Assembly (NCBI GenBank): GCA_019419525.1
Contig: DXZU01000015.1
Location: 1-26,143, forward strand
Reading direction: 5' to 3'
DNA from: Collinsella sp.
GTDB taxonomy: Bacteria; Actinomycetota; Coriobacteriia; Coriobacteriales; Coriobacteriaceae
DNA length: 26,143 nt
The position numbers and the translations under genes were made by a program. This document shows, piece by piece, positions 13,808 through 21,898 of the stretch (within the stretch, counting starts at the first letter, position 1; every line of letters starts with the position of its first letter). Below the pieces are notes generated by a model, which was given only the letters and a program-made list of their open reading frames with translations, searched no databases and was not told where the DNA came from.

Positions 13808-14346
13808 AGCTGAATGCCCTCGGCGACCTTCTCGACGGCCTTGTCGCCGGCGAGCGTGCGCAGCAGCTCAAGCGCAAAGGGGAGCGACTGGGCCATGCCG
13901 CTGGCGGTGATGATGTTGCCGTCTTGCGTAACCTTCTCGCCGGTATAGGCGCCTTCGGGGAAGCTTTTCTCAAAGCCAGGGAAGCACGTGGCGTGGCGCC
14001 CCTCGAGTAGGTCGAGCTCGCCCAGGATAAACGGGGCAGCGCAGATGGCGGCAACGTGCTTGGTCGCGGCGAACTCGCAGACCACGTCGCAGACGCGCTG
14101 ATCGGCGCGCAGGTTGGTGGCACCGGGCAGGCCGCCGGGCAGCACGACGCAGTCGTACTCGTCAAAGTTGATCTCATCAAAGAGCGCATCGCAGGTCACG
14201 GGGATCTGCAGCGAGCTTACGACCTCACGCGTGGGCATGATCGAGGCGAGCGTGGCACGCACGCCGCCGCGACGCATGACATCGACCATGGTCAAGCATT
14301 CAATAGTTTCAAAGCCATCGGCGGCGAGAACGGCAACGCTGGGCAT
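13804..14346 (-). CDS. DJ-1/PfpI family protein
   Basis: A 180-residue member of the DJ-1/PfpI superfamily; bacterial relatives act as deglycase or chaperone-like stress proteins, and the true activity of most is unsettled. The nucleophile elbow AAICAAPF contains Cys102, with the partner Glu16 in GFETIE and the VVLPGGLPGA loop at about 67-76. The start is taken at 14346 because GAAAGGAAC precedes it; an upstream in-frame ATG at 14370 would add eight residues and swallow this site. It forms a coupled pair with maf. Confidence 0.9.
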   Translation of the reverse strand: MPSVAVLAADGFETIECLTMVDVMRRGGVRATLASIMPTREVVSSLQIPVTCDALFDEINFDEYDCVVLPGGLPGATNLRADQRVCDVVCEFAATKHVAAICAAPFILGELDLLEGRHATCFPGFEKSFPEGAYTGEKVTQDGNIITASGMAQSLPFALELLRTLAGDKAVEKVAEGIQL

Positions 14347-14452
14347 GAGGGTTCCTTTCATAGGCGGCATACAATTAGCCGTCTTATACCCCGAAGATCT
14401 CCGCTTGCCACGCTCGATTTCCCAATGATTTTTCTGAGCAATGATTAAGTGG

Positions 14453-15766
14453 CTAGTTGCGCCTAAGGTGGACGACGGTCTCGCAGTGGAAGGTTTGCGG
14501 GAACAGGTCGACTGGCGTGATCTTTACGGGGGAGAAGGTGCCTTCTTCGACAAAGCGTTTGAGATCGCGCGCCAGGGTGGCCGGGTCGCAGCTCACGTAG
14601 GCTACATCGCGAGCACTCGTGCTGGCGATAAGGTCGATCGCCTCGGGGGCGAGGCCTGCGCGCGGCGGGTCGACCACCAAGACGTTGGCATCCTGGTCGG
14701 GGAACTCGCGCACCGCGTCGCCGCCGATGACGTCGACGTTATCGAGCTTGTTGATCTCCAGGTTACGGCGTAGATCGCGCACGGCCGGGCCATAGGCTTC
14801 GACGGCGGCGACAAAATCGCAGCGGCGGGCGAGCGGCAGGGTAAAGGTGCCGGCGCCGCAGTACAGGTCCACGGCCAGCTCGTCTTCCTGCGGGTCGAGG
14901 GCGTCCATAACGAGATCAATCAAAATCTCGGCGCCCTTGGTGTTGACCTGGAAAAACGACGGGGCAGACAAGCGCATCTGGCCCTCGGCGATGTTCTCGG
15001 TCCACGAGCCCTCGCCGGCGAGCATTTCAACCTTGGAGACGCGACGGGCCTTCTTTTCGCCCTTGCTCATCACGCGCACGATGCTCGTGGGATGAGCGGC
15101 GTCCGCCAGCACGCGGGAGACCTGCGAGCGCGGAAAAGAGCCCGTAGGCGTCCAGAGTGCGACCTCGAGCGCCTTGGTGCGGCGCGATGCGCGAATGCCC
15201 ACGCGTTCGAGCCCCAAGTCATGGCTGCCGCTTAGATAGTTGAGTGCGCCGACGACCGATTTGAGCGCCTTCGGGAAGCGCTTATCGAACAGCGGGCACG
15301 CATCGACGGTCACGATTTTGCTGGGGTCGACACCGTGCATGCCAAGGCGCACGCGACCGTTGACGACGGTCGGTTCGAGCTCGATTTTATTGCGGTAGCC
15401 CCAGTCGTCCTTGGTGCGGCGGATGGGCTGCACCAGCTCATCGACCTGCTCAGGAGCGAACTTGCCGATGCGCTCGAGCGTGGAGCGCAGATTTTGCTCT
15501 TTGGCGGCAAGCTGTGCCGTGCGTGAGAGATTGCCCCACGAACAACCGCCGCAGATGCCAACGAAGGGGCAGGGGGACTGAATACGATCGGGGCTCGGCT
15601 CCAGAATCTCGGTGGTGCGGGCGCGCATGAACGACTTGCCGTCCTGTACGACCTCGGCCTCGACGGTGTCGCCTGCCACGGCGCCCTGCACAAAGACGGC
15701 CTTGCCGTTGTCGGCGTGCGCCAGCCCGTCTGCGCCGTAGGTCATCGATTCTATAGTGAGCTTCAT
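14453..15766 (-). CDS. 23S rRNA (uracil-5-)-methyltransferase-like enzyme (RlmD/TrmA family)
   Basis: A SAM-dependent RNA m5U methyltransferase of 437 residues. An N-terminal TRAM domain (about 1-55) is followed by an iron-sulfur cysteine set (C66, C72, C75 in CPFVGICGGC, and a later Cys in VDACPLFDK). The SAM-binding core has VDLYCGAGTFTLPLA, then VVDPPRAGL and the catalytic YVSCDPATLARDL. RlmD-type enzymes modify 23S rRNA and TrmA modifies tRNA; the Fe-S motif favours the rRNA group, but the target base is not decided here. The start is ATG 15766 (AGGGAT upstream); extensions to 15802 are possible. It lies between ppk and the DJ-1 gene on the same strand. Confidence 0.91.
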   Translation of the reverse strand: MKLTIESMTYGADGLAHADNGKAVFVQGAVAGDTVEAEVVQDGKSFMRARTTEILEPSPDRIQSPCPFVGICGGCSWGNLSRTAQLAAKEQNLRSTLERIGKFAPEQVDELVQPIRRTKDDWGYRNKIELEPTVVNGRVRLGMHGVDPSKIVTVDACPLFDKRFPKALKSVVGALNYLSGSHDLGLERVGIRASRRTKALEVALWTPTGSFPRSQVSRVLADAAHPTSIVRVMSKGEKKARRVSKVEMLAGEGSWTENIAEGQMRLSAPSFFQVNTKGAEILIDLVMDALDPQEDELAVDLYCGAGTFTLPLARRCDFVAAVEAYGPAVRDLRRNLEINKLDNVDVIGGDAVREFPDQDANVLVVDPPRAGLAPEAIDLIASTSARDVAYVSCDPATLARDLKRFVEEGTFSPVKITPVDLFPQTFHCETVVHLRRN

Positions 15767-15810
15767 ATCCCTGCCTGTCATTCGTGTTGTTGTTCGCACC
15801 ATGGTAGCAG

Positions 15811-15855
15811 GGAAAAGCGCCCCGCATCCGAGGCTTTCCTCAAATGCGGGGCGCT
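15811..15855 (-). terminator. Terminator after ppk
   Basis: AGCGCCCCGCAT (15816-15827) pairs perfectly with ATGCGGGGCGCT (15844-15855), with a smaller inner GAGG/CCTC pairing. On the minus strand the stem ends in TTTT. It separates ppk from the methyltransferase gene. Confidence 0.88.
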
Positions 15856-15878
15856 TCTACAAACAGCTTCTACAAACG
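15853..15878. repeat. 13-bp tandem duplication after ppk
   Basis: Two adjacent copies of GCTTCTACAAAC plus one variable base lie between the ppk stop codon and its terminator. It is probably a slippage duplication with no clear function. Confidence 0.7.
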
Positions 15879-15879
15879 A

Positions 15880-18282
15880 CTATTTCGTCTTGCCGGTAAT
15901 GAGCGTCTTAAGACCCAGGCCGATCAGGCCCAGGCCCATGCGCACACGACCGGGGCGATGGCGCTCGATGGCCTTGGTCTTGCCGGCGGGCTTATCGCGA
16001 CGGGCGCTCGTCTCGGGCGCGGGCTTAGCTGCCTGCGGCTCGGGCTGAGGTGCAGGCTCGGGCTCAATGACGGTCGCCTGGACCTCTTGGACCTTGGGTG
16101 CTACCGGCTGCGGCTCGGGCTCGGGGGCGGGTTTCGCCTCAATGACGGGCTCGGGCGCGGCCTCGGCGTTGCGATAGGCACGCTCCAGCAGGGCTTCCTG
16201 CGAGTTGAAGGGTTTCTCACCCTCTGCACGCTCCACGGGGACCCAGGTGCCGTCGCTCGTGAGGCTGCGGGCCTTCACGTTGTCGCGCAGCTGCATGCCC
16301 ATGTACTCGTGTACCAGGGCGCGGCAGGTGGGGTCGAGCACGGGGAAGGCGATCTCCACGCGGTGCTCGGTGTTGCGTGTCATCATGTCTGCCGAGCTCA
16401 GGTAAATCATGTCCGAGTCCACGCCAAAAGCGTAAACACGGGCGTGCTCCAAAAAGCGTCCGACGATGGAGCGGACATGCACGTTCTCGGTCTTGCCCGG
16501 AACACCGGGCTTGAGGCACGAGATGCCGCGGATGATCATGTCCACGCGGACTCCAGCGCACGATGCCTCGGCGATCTTGTCGATGACCTCGCGGTCGGTG
16601 AGCGAGTTGAGCTTAAAGAACACGCGGGCGGGCTCGCCAGCGAGAGCGCGCTGAATCTCTCGATCCAGACCGCGCATGATGAGCGGCTTGAGGCCTACGG
16701 GCGCCACACCCAGGAAGCGGTAATCGCCGCGCAGATTGCCCAGCGACAGGTTGCGGAAGAACAGGTTGGCGTCCTCGCCGATGCCGGGGTGGGCGGTCAT
16801 GAGCATAAAGTCGCTGTAGAGTTTGGCCGTCTTCTCGTTAAAGTTGCCGGTGCCCAGCAGCGTCAGACGCGTTAACGCCATGCCTTCGCGATAGGTGAGC
16901 TGGCAGATCTTGGAGTGGCACTTAAAGCCCTCGGAGCCGTAGATGACGGTGCAGCCGGCCTCTTCCAGGCGCTCGGCCCACTCGATGTTGTTCTGCTCGT
17001 CAAAGCGCGCGCGGAGCTCCATGAGCACCGTGACTTCTTTGCCGTTCTCGGCGGCATCGATCAGTGACTCGCACAGGCGGCTCTGCTTGGCCACGCGGTA
17101 GAGCGTGATGCGCAGCGAGATGCACTCGGGGTCATAGGCGGCCTCGTGCACCAGGTCCAAGAACGGATTCATGGCCTCGTAAGGGTAAAAGAGCAGCTTG
17201 TCGTGCTGCAGCACCTGCTCGCGGATGGAGCGGGTCATATCGATGGTGGGGTTGGGCTGCGGCTTAAACGGCGTAAAGAGCAGCTCGTTGCGTAGATGCT
17301 CGGGAATCTTGCCCTCAATGCCGAAGACGTAGCCCAGGTCGAGCGGGATATCGCAGGTAAAGACCGAGCGGCGAGAAAGCTCGAGCGCCTTGCGGATGGT
17401 CTTGAGCGTCGCCTTCTCGAGCGACCCCGAGACCGCGAGCACTACCGGCTGCAGACGCAGGCGCTTCTTGAGGATGCGCTTCATGTGCTGGCGGTAGTCC
17501 TCTTCCTCCTCGACGCCCTCGCCGTCCGGATCGATGTCGGCGTTGCGGGTGACGCGGATGAGCGCGCGGTCGAGCGGCTTATAGGAGCCAAAGCAGCTGT
17601 CCAGGCAGGCGAGGATGACGTCCTCGAGCAGAATGTAGGAGTAGGTGCCGGTGGGCGAGGGGATCTCGACCACGCGGTTCATCGAGGCGGGGATCTCGAT
17701 AAGGCCCAGCAGGCTCTCCTCGTCGGTGACGCCGTCCAGGCCACAAGCCAGATAGAGTGCACCGTTGCGCAGGTTGGGGAAGGGATGGCGCGGGTCAATG
17801 ACCAACGGCGAGATGACCGGCGACACGTAGGCCTGGAAGTAGCGGGTTACAAAGGTGCGCTCCTCGGGCGTAAGCGAATCGATGTGGGCGCGGTGAACGC
17901 CCAAGGTGTCGAGCTTGCCCTCGATGCTCTTAAAGATGGACTCCCAACGGGTAAGGAGCCCGGGCAGCTCTTCCATGACAGCATCGACCTGTTCGGAGGC
18001 GGTCATATTGCTCTTGTTGTCGACAGGTTGTTTTTTGAGCTCCGCCAGATCGGACAGGCCGCCCACGCGCACCATAAGGAACTCGTCGAGGTTGGACTCG
18101 AAGATCGAGACGAACTTTAGTCGCTCGAATAACGGAACGGTTTCGTCGAAGGCTTCGTCGAGCACGCGGTTGTCAAAGCGTAGCCAGCTGAGCTCTCGGT
18201 TTTGCGTGCATGAGAAGTCGCGCGGCGGTTTGCGCAGCTTTGCGGCGGCTTGCTTCTTTTCGATTTTGCTCGGCATATGCAT
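15880..18282 (-). CDS. ppk1: Polyphosphate kinase 1 with a Pro/Glu-rich C-terminal tail
   Basis: Polymerises the gamma-phosphate of ATP into inorganic polyphosphate, reversibly. The core shows RELSWLRFDNRVLDEA, the ARFDEQNNIEWAERLEEAG segment, KCHSKICQLT with the phosphorylated His (about residue 456), GTGNFNEKTAKLYSDF, the second catalytic His in LEHARVY (about 613), and SSADMMTRN. The protein is about 800 residues against roughly 690 for many PPK1 enzymes; the extra is a C-terminal tail of about 90-100 residues rich in Pro, Glu, Ala and Val, ending in a basic, glycine- and leucine-rich segment. The start is uncertain: ATG 18282 is used, with ATG 18276 and GTG 18321 as alternatives and no clear ribosome binding site. 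Confidence 0.94.
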   Translation of the reverse strand: MHMPSKIEKKQAAAKLRKPPRDFSCTQNRELSWLRFDNRVLDEAFDETVPLFERLKFVSIFESNLDEFLMVRVGGLSDLAELKKQPVDNKSNMTASEQVDAVMEELPGLLTRWESIFKSIEGKLDTLGVHRAHIDSLTPEERTFVTRYFQAYVSPVISPLVIDPRHPFPNLRNGALYLACGLDGVTDEESLLGLIEIPASMNRVVEIPSPTGTYSYILLEDVILACLDSCFGSYKPLDRALIRVTRNADIDPDGEGVEEEEDYRQHMKRILKKRLRLQPVVLAVSGSLEKATLKTIRKALELSRRSVFTCDIPLDLGYVFGIEGKIPEHLRNELLFTPFKPQPNPTIDMTRSIREQVLQHDKLLFYPYEAMNPFLDLVHEAAYDPECISLRITLYRVAKQSRLCESLIDAAENGKEVTVLMELRARFDEQNNIEWAERLEEAGCTVIYGSEGFKCHSKICQLTYREGMALTRLTLLGTGNFNEKTAKLYSDFMLMTAHPGIGEDANLFFRNLSLGNLRGDYRFLGVAPVGLKPLIMRGLDREIQRALAGEPARVFFKLNSLTDREVIDKIAEASCAGVRVDMIIRGISCLKPGVPGKTENVHVRSIVGRFLEHARVYAFGVDSDMIYLSSADMMTRNTEHRVEIAFPVLDPTCRALVHEYMGMQLRDNVKARSLTSDGTWVPVERAEGEKPFNSQEALLERAYRNAEAAPEPVIEAKPAPEPEPQPVAPKVQEVQATVIEPEPAPQPEPQAAKPAPETSARRDKPAGKTKAIERHRPGRVRMGLGLIGLGLKTLITGKTK

Positions 18283-18369
18283 CTGTCCGTTCAGTCCCCA
18301 CAGGGGACGGTAGCCTAACACTATTCACTATTGTCTCAATTTAGTCGACCTGTGGCACGGACGTATCGC

Positions 18370-18381
18370 GTGAACGGTATC
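18370..18381. promoter_or_regulatory. Distal GTGAACGGTATC site between ppk and arcA copy 1
   Basis: The 12-base sequence GTGAACGGTATC recurs upstream of arcA copy 2 (21516-21527). It is the inverse of the ATACCGTTCA box next to the arcA promoter (18683-18692). It may bind the same regulator at a distance, or serve ppk, whose start is about 90 bp away. The surrounding region (18283-18833) is AT-rich, holds no gene, and includes one ARG-box-like stretch (ATGAATAAGAATGATTG, 18472-18488). Confidence 0.4.
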
Positions 18382-18682
18382 TTTACCTACTTCTTACGCT
18401 GCCAAGGCATGCAACTAACTGCCCAACTCGTTTAGAAACAATCTATATCCATACTCAATTGGTGAGGATGTATGAATAAGAATGATTGCGAGCTGAATAT
18501 AATCGAATCCAAATTGAATCATGGACAAACGACATATATATGCAGAAAACCGTTTTAGCTATGCAATTCCTAAACATGAAAATATTTGTGCAATCTAGCT
18601 TAATTCCTTAGAAAAAAGAACATTTACCTTTGAAAACCTGCTTTAGAGAACCGAAGTGCATCATGGGGGAATCATATGAGAT

Positions 18683-18751
18683 ATACCGTTCATCGCACTT
18701 TGCTGACCGTTCGGGGGCGAGGTGGAATTGCAGGTGGTTTTTGGATATAAC
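18683..18751 (+). promoter_or_regulatory. arcA copy 1 promoter with two CCGTTC boxes
   Basis: Two direct CCGTTC boxes (18686-18691 and 18707-18712, 21 bp apart) precede a weak TGGAAT -35 (18723-18728) and a TATAAC -10 (18746-18751) with a 17-bp spacer. All these positions recur exactly 3089 bp downstream at arcA copy 2, although the sequence between them has diverged. That conservation supports a real, activator-dependent promoter. Confidence 0.6.
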
Positions 18752-18798
18752 TAGAGCTGTCAGCAAGCAGCGTCCCATACGGAGGGGCGCTGATACAT

Positions 18799-18816
18799 TC
18801 GGCCAGTAAGGCCCGA
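18799..18816 (+). promoter_or_regulatory. Conserved hairpin in the arcA copy 1 leader
   Basis: TCGG-CC, loop AGTAA, GG-C-CCGA, just upstream of the ribosome binding site. Copy 2 has the same hairpin with one more base pair (CCC/GGG) and a different loop, a small compensatory change that suggests the RNA structure matters. Confidence 0.45.
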
Positions 18817-20076
18817 AAGAAAGGTAGGAGGCCATGACGAAAGGTCTGCACGTGCCTTCCGAGATCGGCAAGCTCAGGAAGGTCTGCCTGCACCGTCCCG
18901 GCGACGAGCTCCTCAACCTGCCGCCCGACGAGCTCGAGCGACTCCTGTTCGACGACGTCCCGTTCCTGGAGGTCGCGCAGCAGGAGCACGACACCTTCGC
19001 CCAGATCCTGAGGGACCAGGGCGTGGAGGTCCTCTATCTCGAGAACCTCGTCGCCGAGGTGTTCGACCAGGTCCCCGGCGCCCGCGCCGAGTTCACCGAC
19101 CAGTACATCGCCGAGGCCGGCATCCGCGGCCAGCACATGCCGCAGATCGTCCGCGAGAAGCTGGACTCCATCGAGGACAACCTCGAGTTCGTCAAGAAGA
19201 CCATGGCCGGCATGACCAAGTCCGAGATCGACATGCCCCTCACGGCGTCCACGACCCTCGACTCCCTGGTCAACTCCGAGTCCGAGTCCGACCTGATCAT
19301 CGACCCGATGCCCAACCTCTACTTCACCCGCGACCCGTTCGCGGTCGTCGGCGAGGGCGTCAACCTCAACCGCATGTACTCGGTCACCCGCAACCGCGAG
19401 ACCCTGTACGGCAAGTACATCTTCAAGTACCACCCCGACTACAAGGACGTCTCGCTGTACTTCCGCCGCGACTGCCAGTTCCACACCGAGGGCGGCGACG
19501 TGCTGAACATCAACGAGAAGACCCTCGCCGTCGGCATCTCCCAGCGCACCCAGGCCGCCGCGATCGACGTCATGGCCCAGAACATCTTCTGGAACTCCGA
19601 CTCCAAGGTCGAGCGCATCCTGGCCTTCGACATCCCGGTCTCGCGCGCCTTCATGCACCTCGACACGGTCTTCACCCAGATCGACGTCGATAAGTTCACG
19701 ATCCACCCCGCCATCATGGGCACCCTGCGCGTCTACGAGCTGACCGCCGGCAAGAACCCGGGCGACGTGAACATCCGCCTGATCGAGGACACCCTCGAGC
19801 ACGTCCTGGAGGACGCCACCGGCGTCGACCAGGTCAAGCTGATCCCCTGCGGCGGCGGCGACCCGATCGCGGCCTCCCGCGAGCAGTGGAACGACGGCTC
19901 CAACACCCTGTGCGTCGAGCCCGGCAAGATCTGCGTCTACGCCCGCAACACCGTCACCAACGACGTGCTGTACAAGGAGGGCCTGGACCTTCTCGTCGTG
20001 CCCTCCGCCGAGCTCTCCCGCGGCCGCGGCGGCCCGCGCTGCATGAGCATGCCCTTCTGGCGCGAGGACCTCTAAG
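18810..20076 (+). repeat. Direct repeat unit A: arcA copy 1 and its ribosome binding site
   Basis: By eye this segment is identical to 21899-23165 (offset 3089), about 1.27 kb. Identity begins 24 bp before the start codon and ends one base after the stop codon; flanks beyond diverge at once. I compared the line text and both translations and saw no difference, but did not run a base-by-base alignment. Confidence 0.9.
18834..20075 (+). CDS. arcA: Arginine deiminase, copy 1
   Basis: Hydrolyses arginine to citrulline and ammonia, the first step of the arginine deiminase pathway, which yields ATP and raises pH. The 413-residue protein keeps the catalytic set by family analogy: D167 in YFTRDPF, E219 in FHTEGGD, H275 and D277 in MHLDTVF, and nucleophile C403 in RGGPRCMSMPF. 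ATG 18834 has a strong GGTAGGAGG site. Codons are almost all C- or G-ending, suggesting very high expression. The protein is identical to copy 2 (21923-23164). It is followed by a 14-bp hairpin and then an aminotransferase, not arcB, so it is transcribed separately. Confidence 0.97.
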   Translation: MTKGLHVPSEIGKLRKVCLHRPGDELLNLPPDELERLLFDDVPFLEVAQQEHDTFAQILRDQGVEVLYLENLVAEVFDQVPGARAEFTDQYIAEAGIRGQHMPQIVREKLDSIEDNLEFVKKTMAGMTKSEIDMPLTASTTLDSLVNSESESDLIIDPMPNLYFTRDPFAVVGEGVNLNRMYSVTRNRETLYGKYIFKYHPDYKDVSLYFRRDCQFHTEGGDVLNINEKTLAVGISQRTQAAAIDVMAQNIFWNSDSKVERILAFDIPVSRAFMHLDTVFTQIDVDKFTIHPAIMGTLRVYELTAGKNPGDVNIRLIEDTLEHVLEDATGVDQVKLIPCGGGDPIAASREQWNDGSNTLCVEPGKICVYARNTVTNDVLYKEGLDLLVVPSAELSRGRGGPRCMSMPFWREDL

Positions 20077-20135
20077 GTCTTTCAGGACCCGTACAGGTCA
20101 TAATACATACATCTAGCTGCCATTAGATGTCTCCC

Positions 20136-20169
20136 ATTGGGGCGGTGCGGGTTTTCGCACCGCCCCAAT
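20136..20169 (+). terminator. Hairpin terminator after arcA copy 1
   Basis: A perfect 14-bp stem (20136-20149 with 20156-20169) has a 6-base loop GGTTTT and is followed by CTTGT, a poor T-tract. It should stop much of the arcA copy 1 transcript. Confidence 0.75.
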
Positions 20170-20224
20170 CTTGTATGAGGGACGTCAACACGATTGGATG
20201 ACTGCTTTTGTAAGGAGCTTGGCC

Positions 20225-21349
20225 ATGGACATCAAGACGATTGGCGTTGAGGAATGGCTCAACGTTTGGGAGAAAAGTGCCACGTGGGACATCGCCCAGT
20301 CGACGATCTCGTCGCTCACCATGGGCGAGCTGCGCGCGCTCGATGAGCAGGACGGCGCCACGTTCTACGAGCGCTTGGACCGCGAGAAGATGAACTACGG
20401 CTGGATCGAGGGCTCGCCGGAGTTTAAGGCCGTGGTTGCCAAGCTGTATCGTCGGGAGGTCAATCCCGACCACATTCTGCAGACCAATGGCTGCACGGGT
20501 GCGAACCTCAACGCCATCATGGCCGTGGTCGAGCCCGGCGACCACGTTATCGCCGAGTGGCCCACCTACGCGCCGCTCTACGAGATTCCGCGCACGCTGG
20601 GCGCCGAGGTCGAGTATTGGGAGCTTTGCGAGGAACTCGGCTGGAAGCCCGATATCGAGGAACTCAAGCGCTTGGTGCGCCCCAACACCAAGCTTATCTG
20701 CATAAACAACGCATCGAACCCCATCGGTACGGTGCTCGATACCGATATGCTCGGCCAGATTGCCGAGATCGCCCGTTCGGTGGGCGCCTACGTGCTGTGC
20801 GACGAGGTGTATCTGCCGCTCGAAAACACTGAGTCCTTTATGTCGATGGTCGACGTGTACGAGAGGGCCATTGTCACCAACTCGTTGTCGAAGACCTATT
20901 CGACGCCTGCGGCCCGCGTGGGCTGGGTCGTGGCAGACGAAGAGGTGTCCAACCGCATCCGTACCTATCGCGATTACACCATGATCTGCGGCGGTGTGTT
21001 CAACGACGCCTTGGCGACCTATGTGCTTGAGCACAAGGACAAGATCCTCGAGCGCAATCGCAAGATCGTGTTTGGCAACCGCGATATCGCGCAGGCTTGG
21101 ATCGATACGCAGCATCGCGTTTCCTGGACGGCCCCACAGGGCGTGTCTACCTCGTTTATCCAGCTGGATATTCCCGAGGACGACGAGGAGTTCTGCAAGC
21201 GCCTGCTGTCCGAGAGGGGAGTGCTGCTGGTACCCGGCAGCCGCTTTGAGCTTCCCTGTGGCGCACGCCTGGGCTACTGCGCGAGCGAGGACGTTCTGCG
21301 CGAGGGCCTGAGGCTTTTGGGCGAGGCGCTGGCGGAGTTTGATCGCTAG
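20225..21349 (+). CDS. PLP-dependent aminotransferase, class I/II
   Basis: A fold-type I PLP enzyme of 374 residues, substrate unknown. Landmarks are TNGCTGANLNAI (PLP phosphate loop, about 87-98), NNASNPIGT (N165), LCDEVY (D193 and Y196) and SLSKTYSTPAARVGW with the Schiff-base Lys223; the domain runs nearly the whole protein. Start ATG 20225 is set by AAGGAG (20212-20217); a longer frame from 20171 lacks such a site. It sits between two arcA copies, so an amino acid linked to arginine or ornithine use is plausible. Capreomycidine-synthase-like enzymes resemble this family, but I cannot assign that role. Confidence 0.85.
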   Translation: MDIKTIGVEEWLNVWEKSATWDIAQSTISSLTMGELRALDEQDGATFYERLDREKMNYGWIEGSPEFKAVVAKLYRREVNPDHILQTNGCTGANLNAIMAVVEPGDHVIAEWPTYAPLYEIPRTLGAEVEYWELCEELGWKPDIEELKRLVRPNTKLICINNASNPIGTVLDTDMLGQIAEIARSVGAYVLCDEVYLPLENTESFMSMVDVYERAIVTNSLSKTYSTPAARVGWVVADEEVSNRIRTYRDYTMICGGVFNDALATYVLEHKDKILERNRKIVFGNRDIAQAWIDTQHRVSWTAPQGVSTSFIQLDIPEDDEEFCKRLLSERGVLLVPGSRFELPCGARLGYCASEDVLREGLRLLGEALAEFDR

Positions 21350-21399
21350 GATTCCGATGATCTTCGAGGGCGTTATCTAAATTGGCCGAAGATAATCGA

Positions 21400-21437
21400 A
21401 AACGGACCCGTTTCCCTAGTGAAGCGGGTCCGTTTTT
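21400..21437 (+). terminator. Terminator after the aminotransferase
   Basis: AACGGACCCG (21401-21410) pairs with CGGGTCCGTT (21425-21434), followed by TTT. A classic intrinsic terminator, about 50 bp after the stop codon. Confidence 0.88.
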
Positions 21438-21515
21438 CTATACCGAGAAGTCAAGTTGTTACAAATGGGGCCGTAAAGCGAGCCGGTATCCGCTGGGCCT
21501 TATACTGAGTTTCCG

Positions 21516-21623
21516 GTGAACGGTATCAAGCGTCTGGTAAACGGTAATTTATTTACCAGAAATGAATAGGACAAACTTTTTTCTGAATAAAAATGAAAAT
21601 GGTTGAGACGCGGTATGAACCGC
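21516..21623. promoter_or_regulatory. Distal regulatory sites upstream of arcA copy 2
   Basis: This AT-rich stretch holds GTGAACGGTATC (21516-21527), shared with the ppk-arcA copy 1 region; an 8-bp inverted repeat CTGGTAAA/TTTACCAG (21534-21559); an ARG-box-like TGAATAAAAATGAAAA (about 21584-21600); and a small palindrome GCGGT/ACCGC (21610-21623). The gap 21350-21922 holds no gene. Binding proteins are not identified. Confidence 0.4.
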
Positions 21624-21771
21624 TAATTCTATTCATAGCTTTAGTGGAAATATGCAATTTGAGGATGGTTTAACAAAGTTAAGTTCCATTTGATTTTAGG
21701 ATTGAAAACGCGTTTAAGCACGTAAATACGCTTTATTAAGATGAAGTGTGCCATGCGTGAAGTATATGTGT

Positions 21772-21840
21772 ATGCCGTTCACCCCCTATAAAAAACCGTT
21801 CGGGGGCAAGGTGGAAGTATGGGCTGATTTTGGATATAAA
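21772..21840 (+). promoter_or_regulatory. arcA copy 2 promoter with two CCGTTC boxes
   Basis: CCGTTC at 21775-21780 and 21796-21801 (21 bp apart), a TGGAAG -35 (21812-21817) and a TATAAA -10 (21835-21840). Each box is at the same distance from the start codon as in copy 1. A conserved TCGG-CCC...GGG-C-CCGA leader hairpin lies at about 21886-21905. Confidence 0.6.
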
Positions 21841-21898
21841 TATGTCGTCAGCAATAACGCCTCACACGGAGGGGCGCTAACGAATCGGCCCTGACAAG

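Noticed and set aside
18472..18488. ARG box (ArgR site) upstream of arcA copy 1
   Set aside because: It resembles half of the consensus only, has no paired second box at the expected spacing, and AT-rich sequence gives such matches by chance. It is mentioned only as a possibility.
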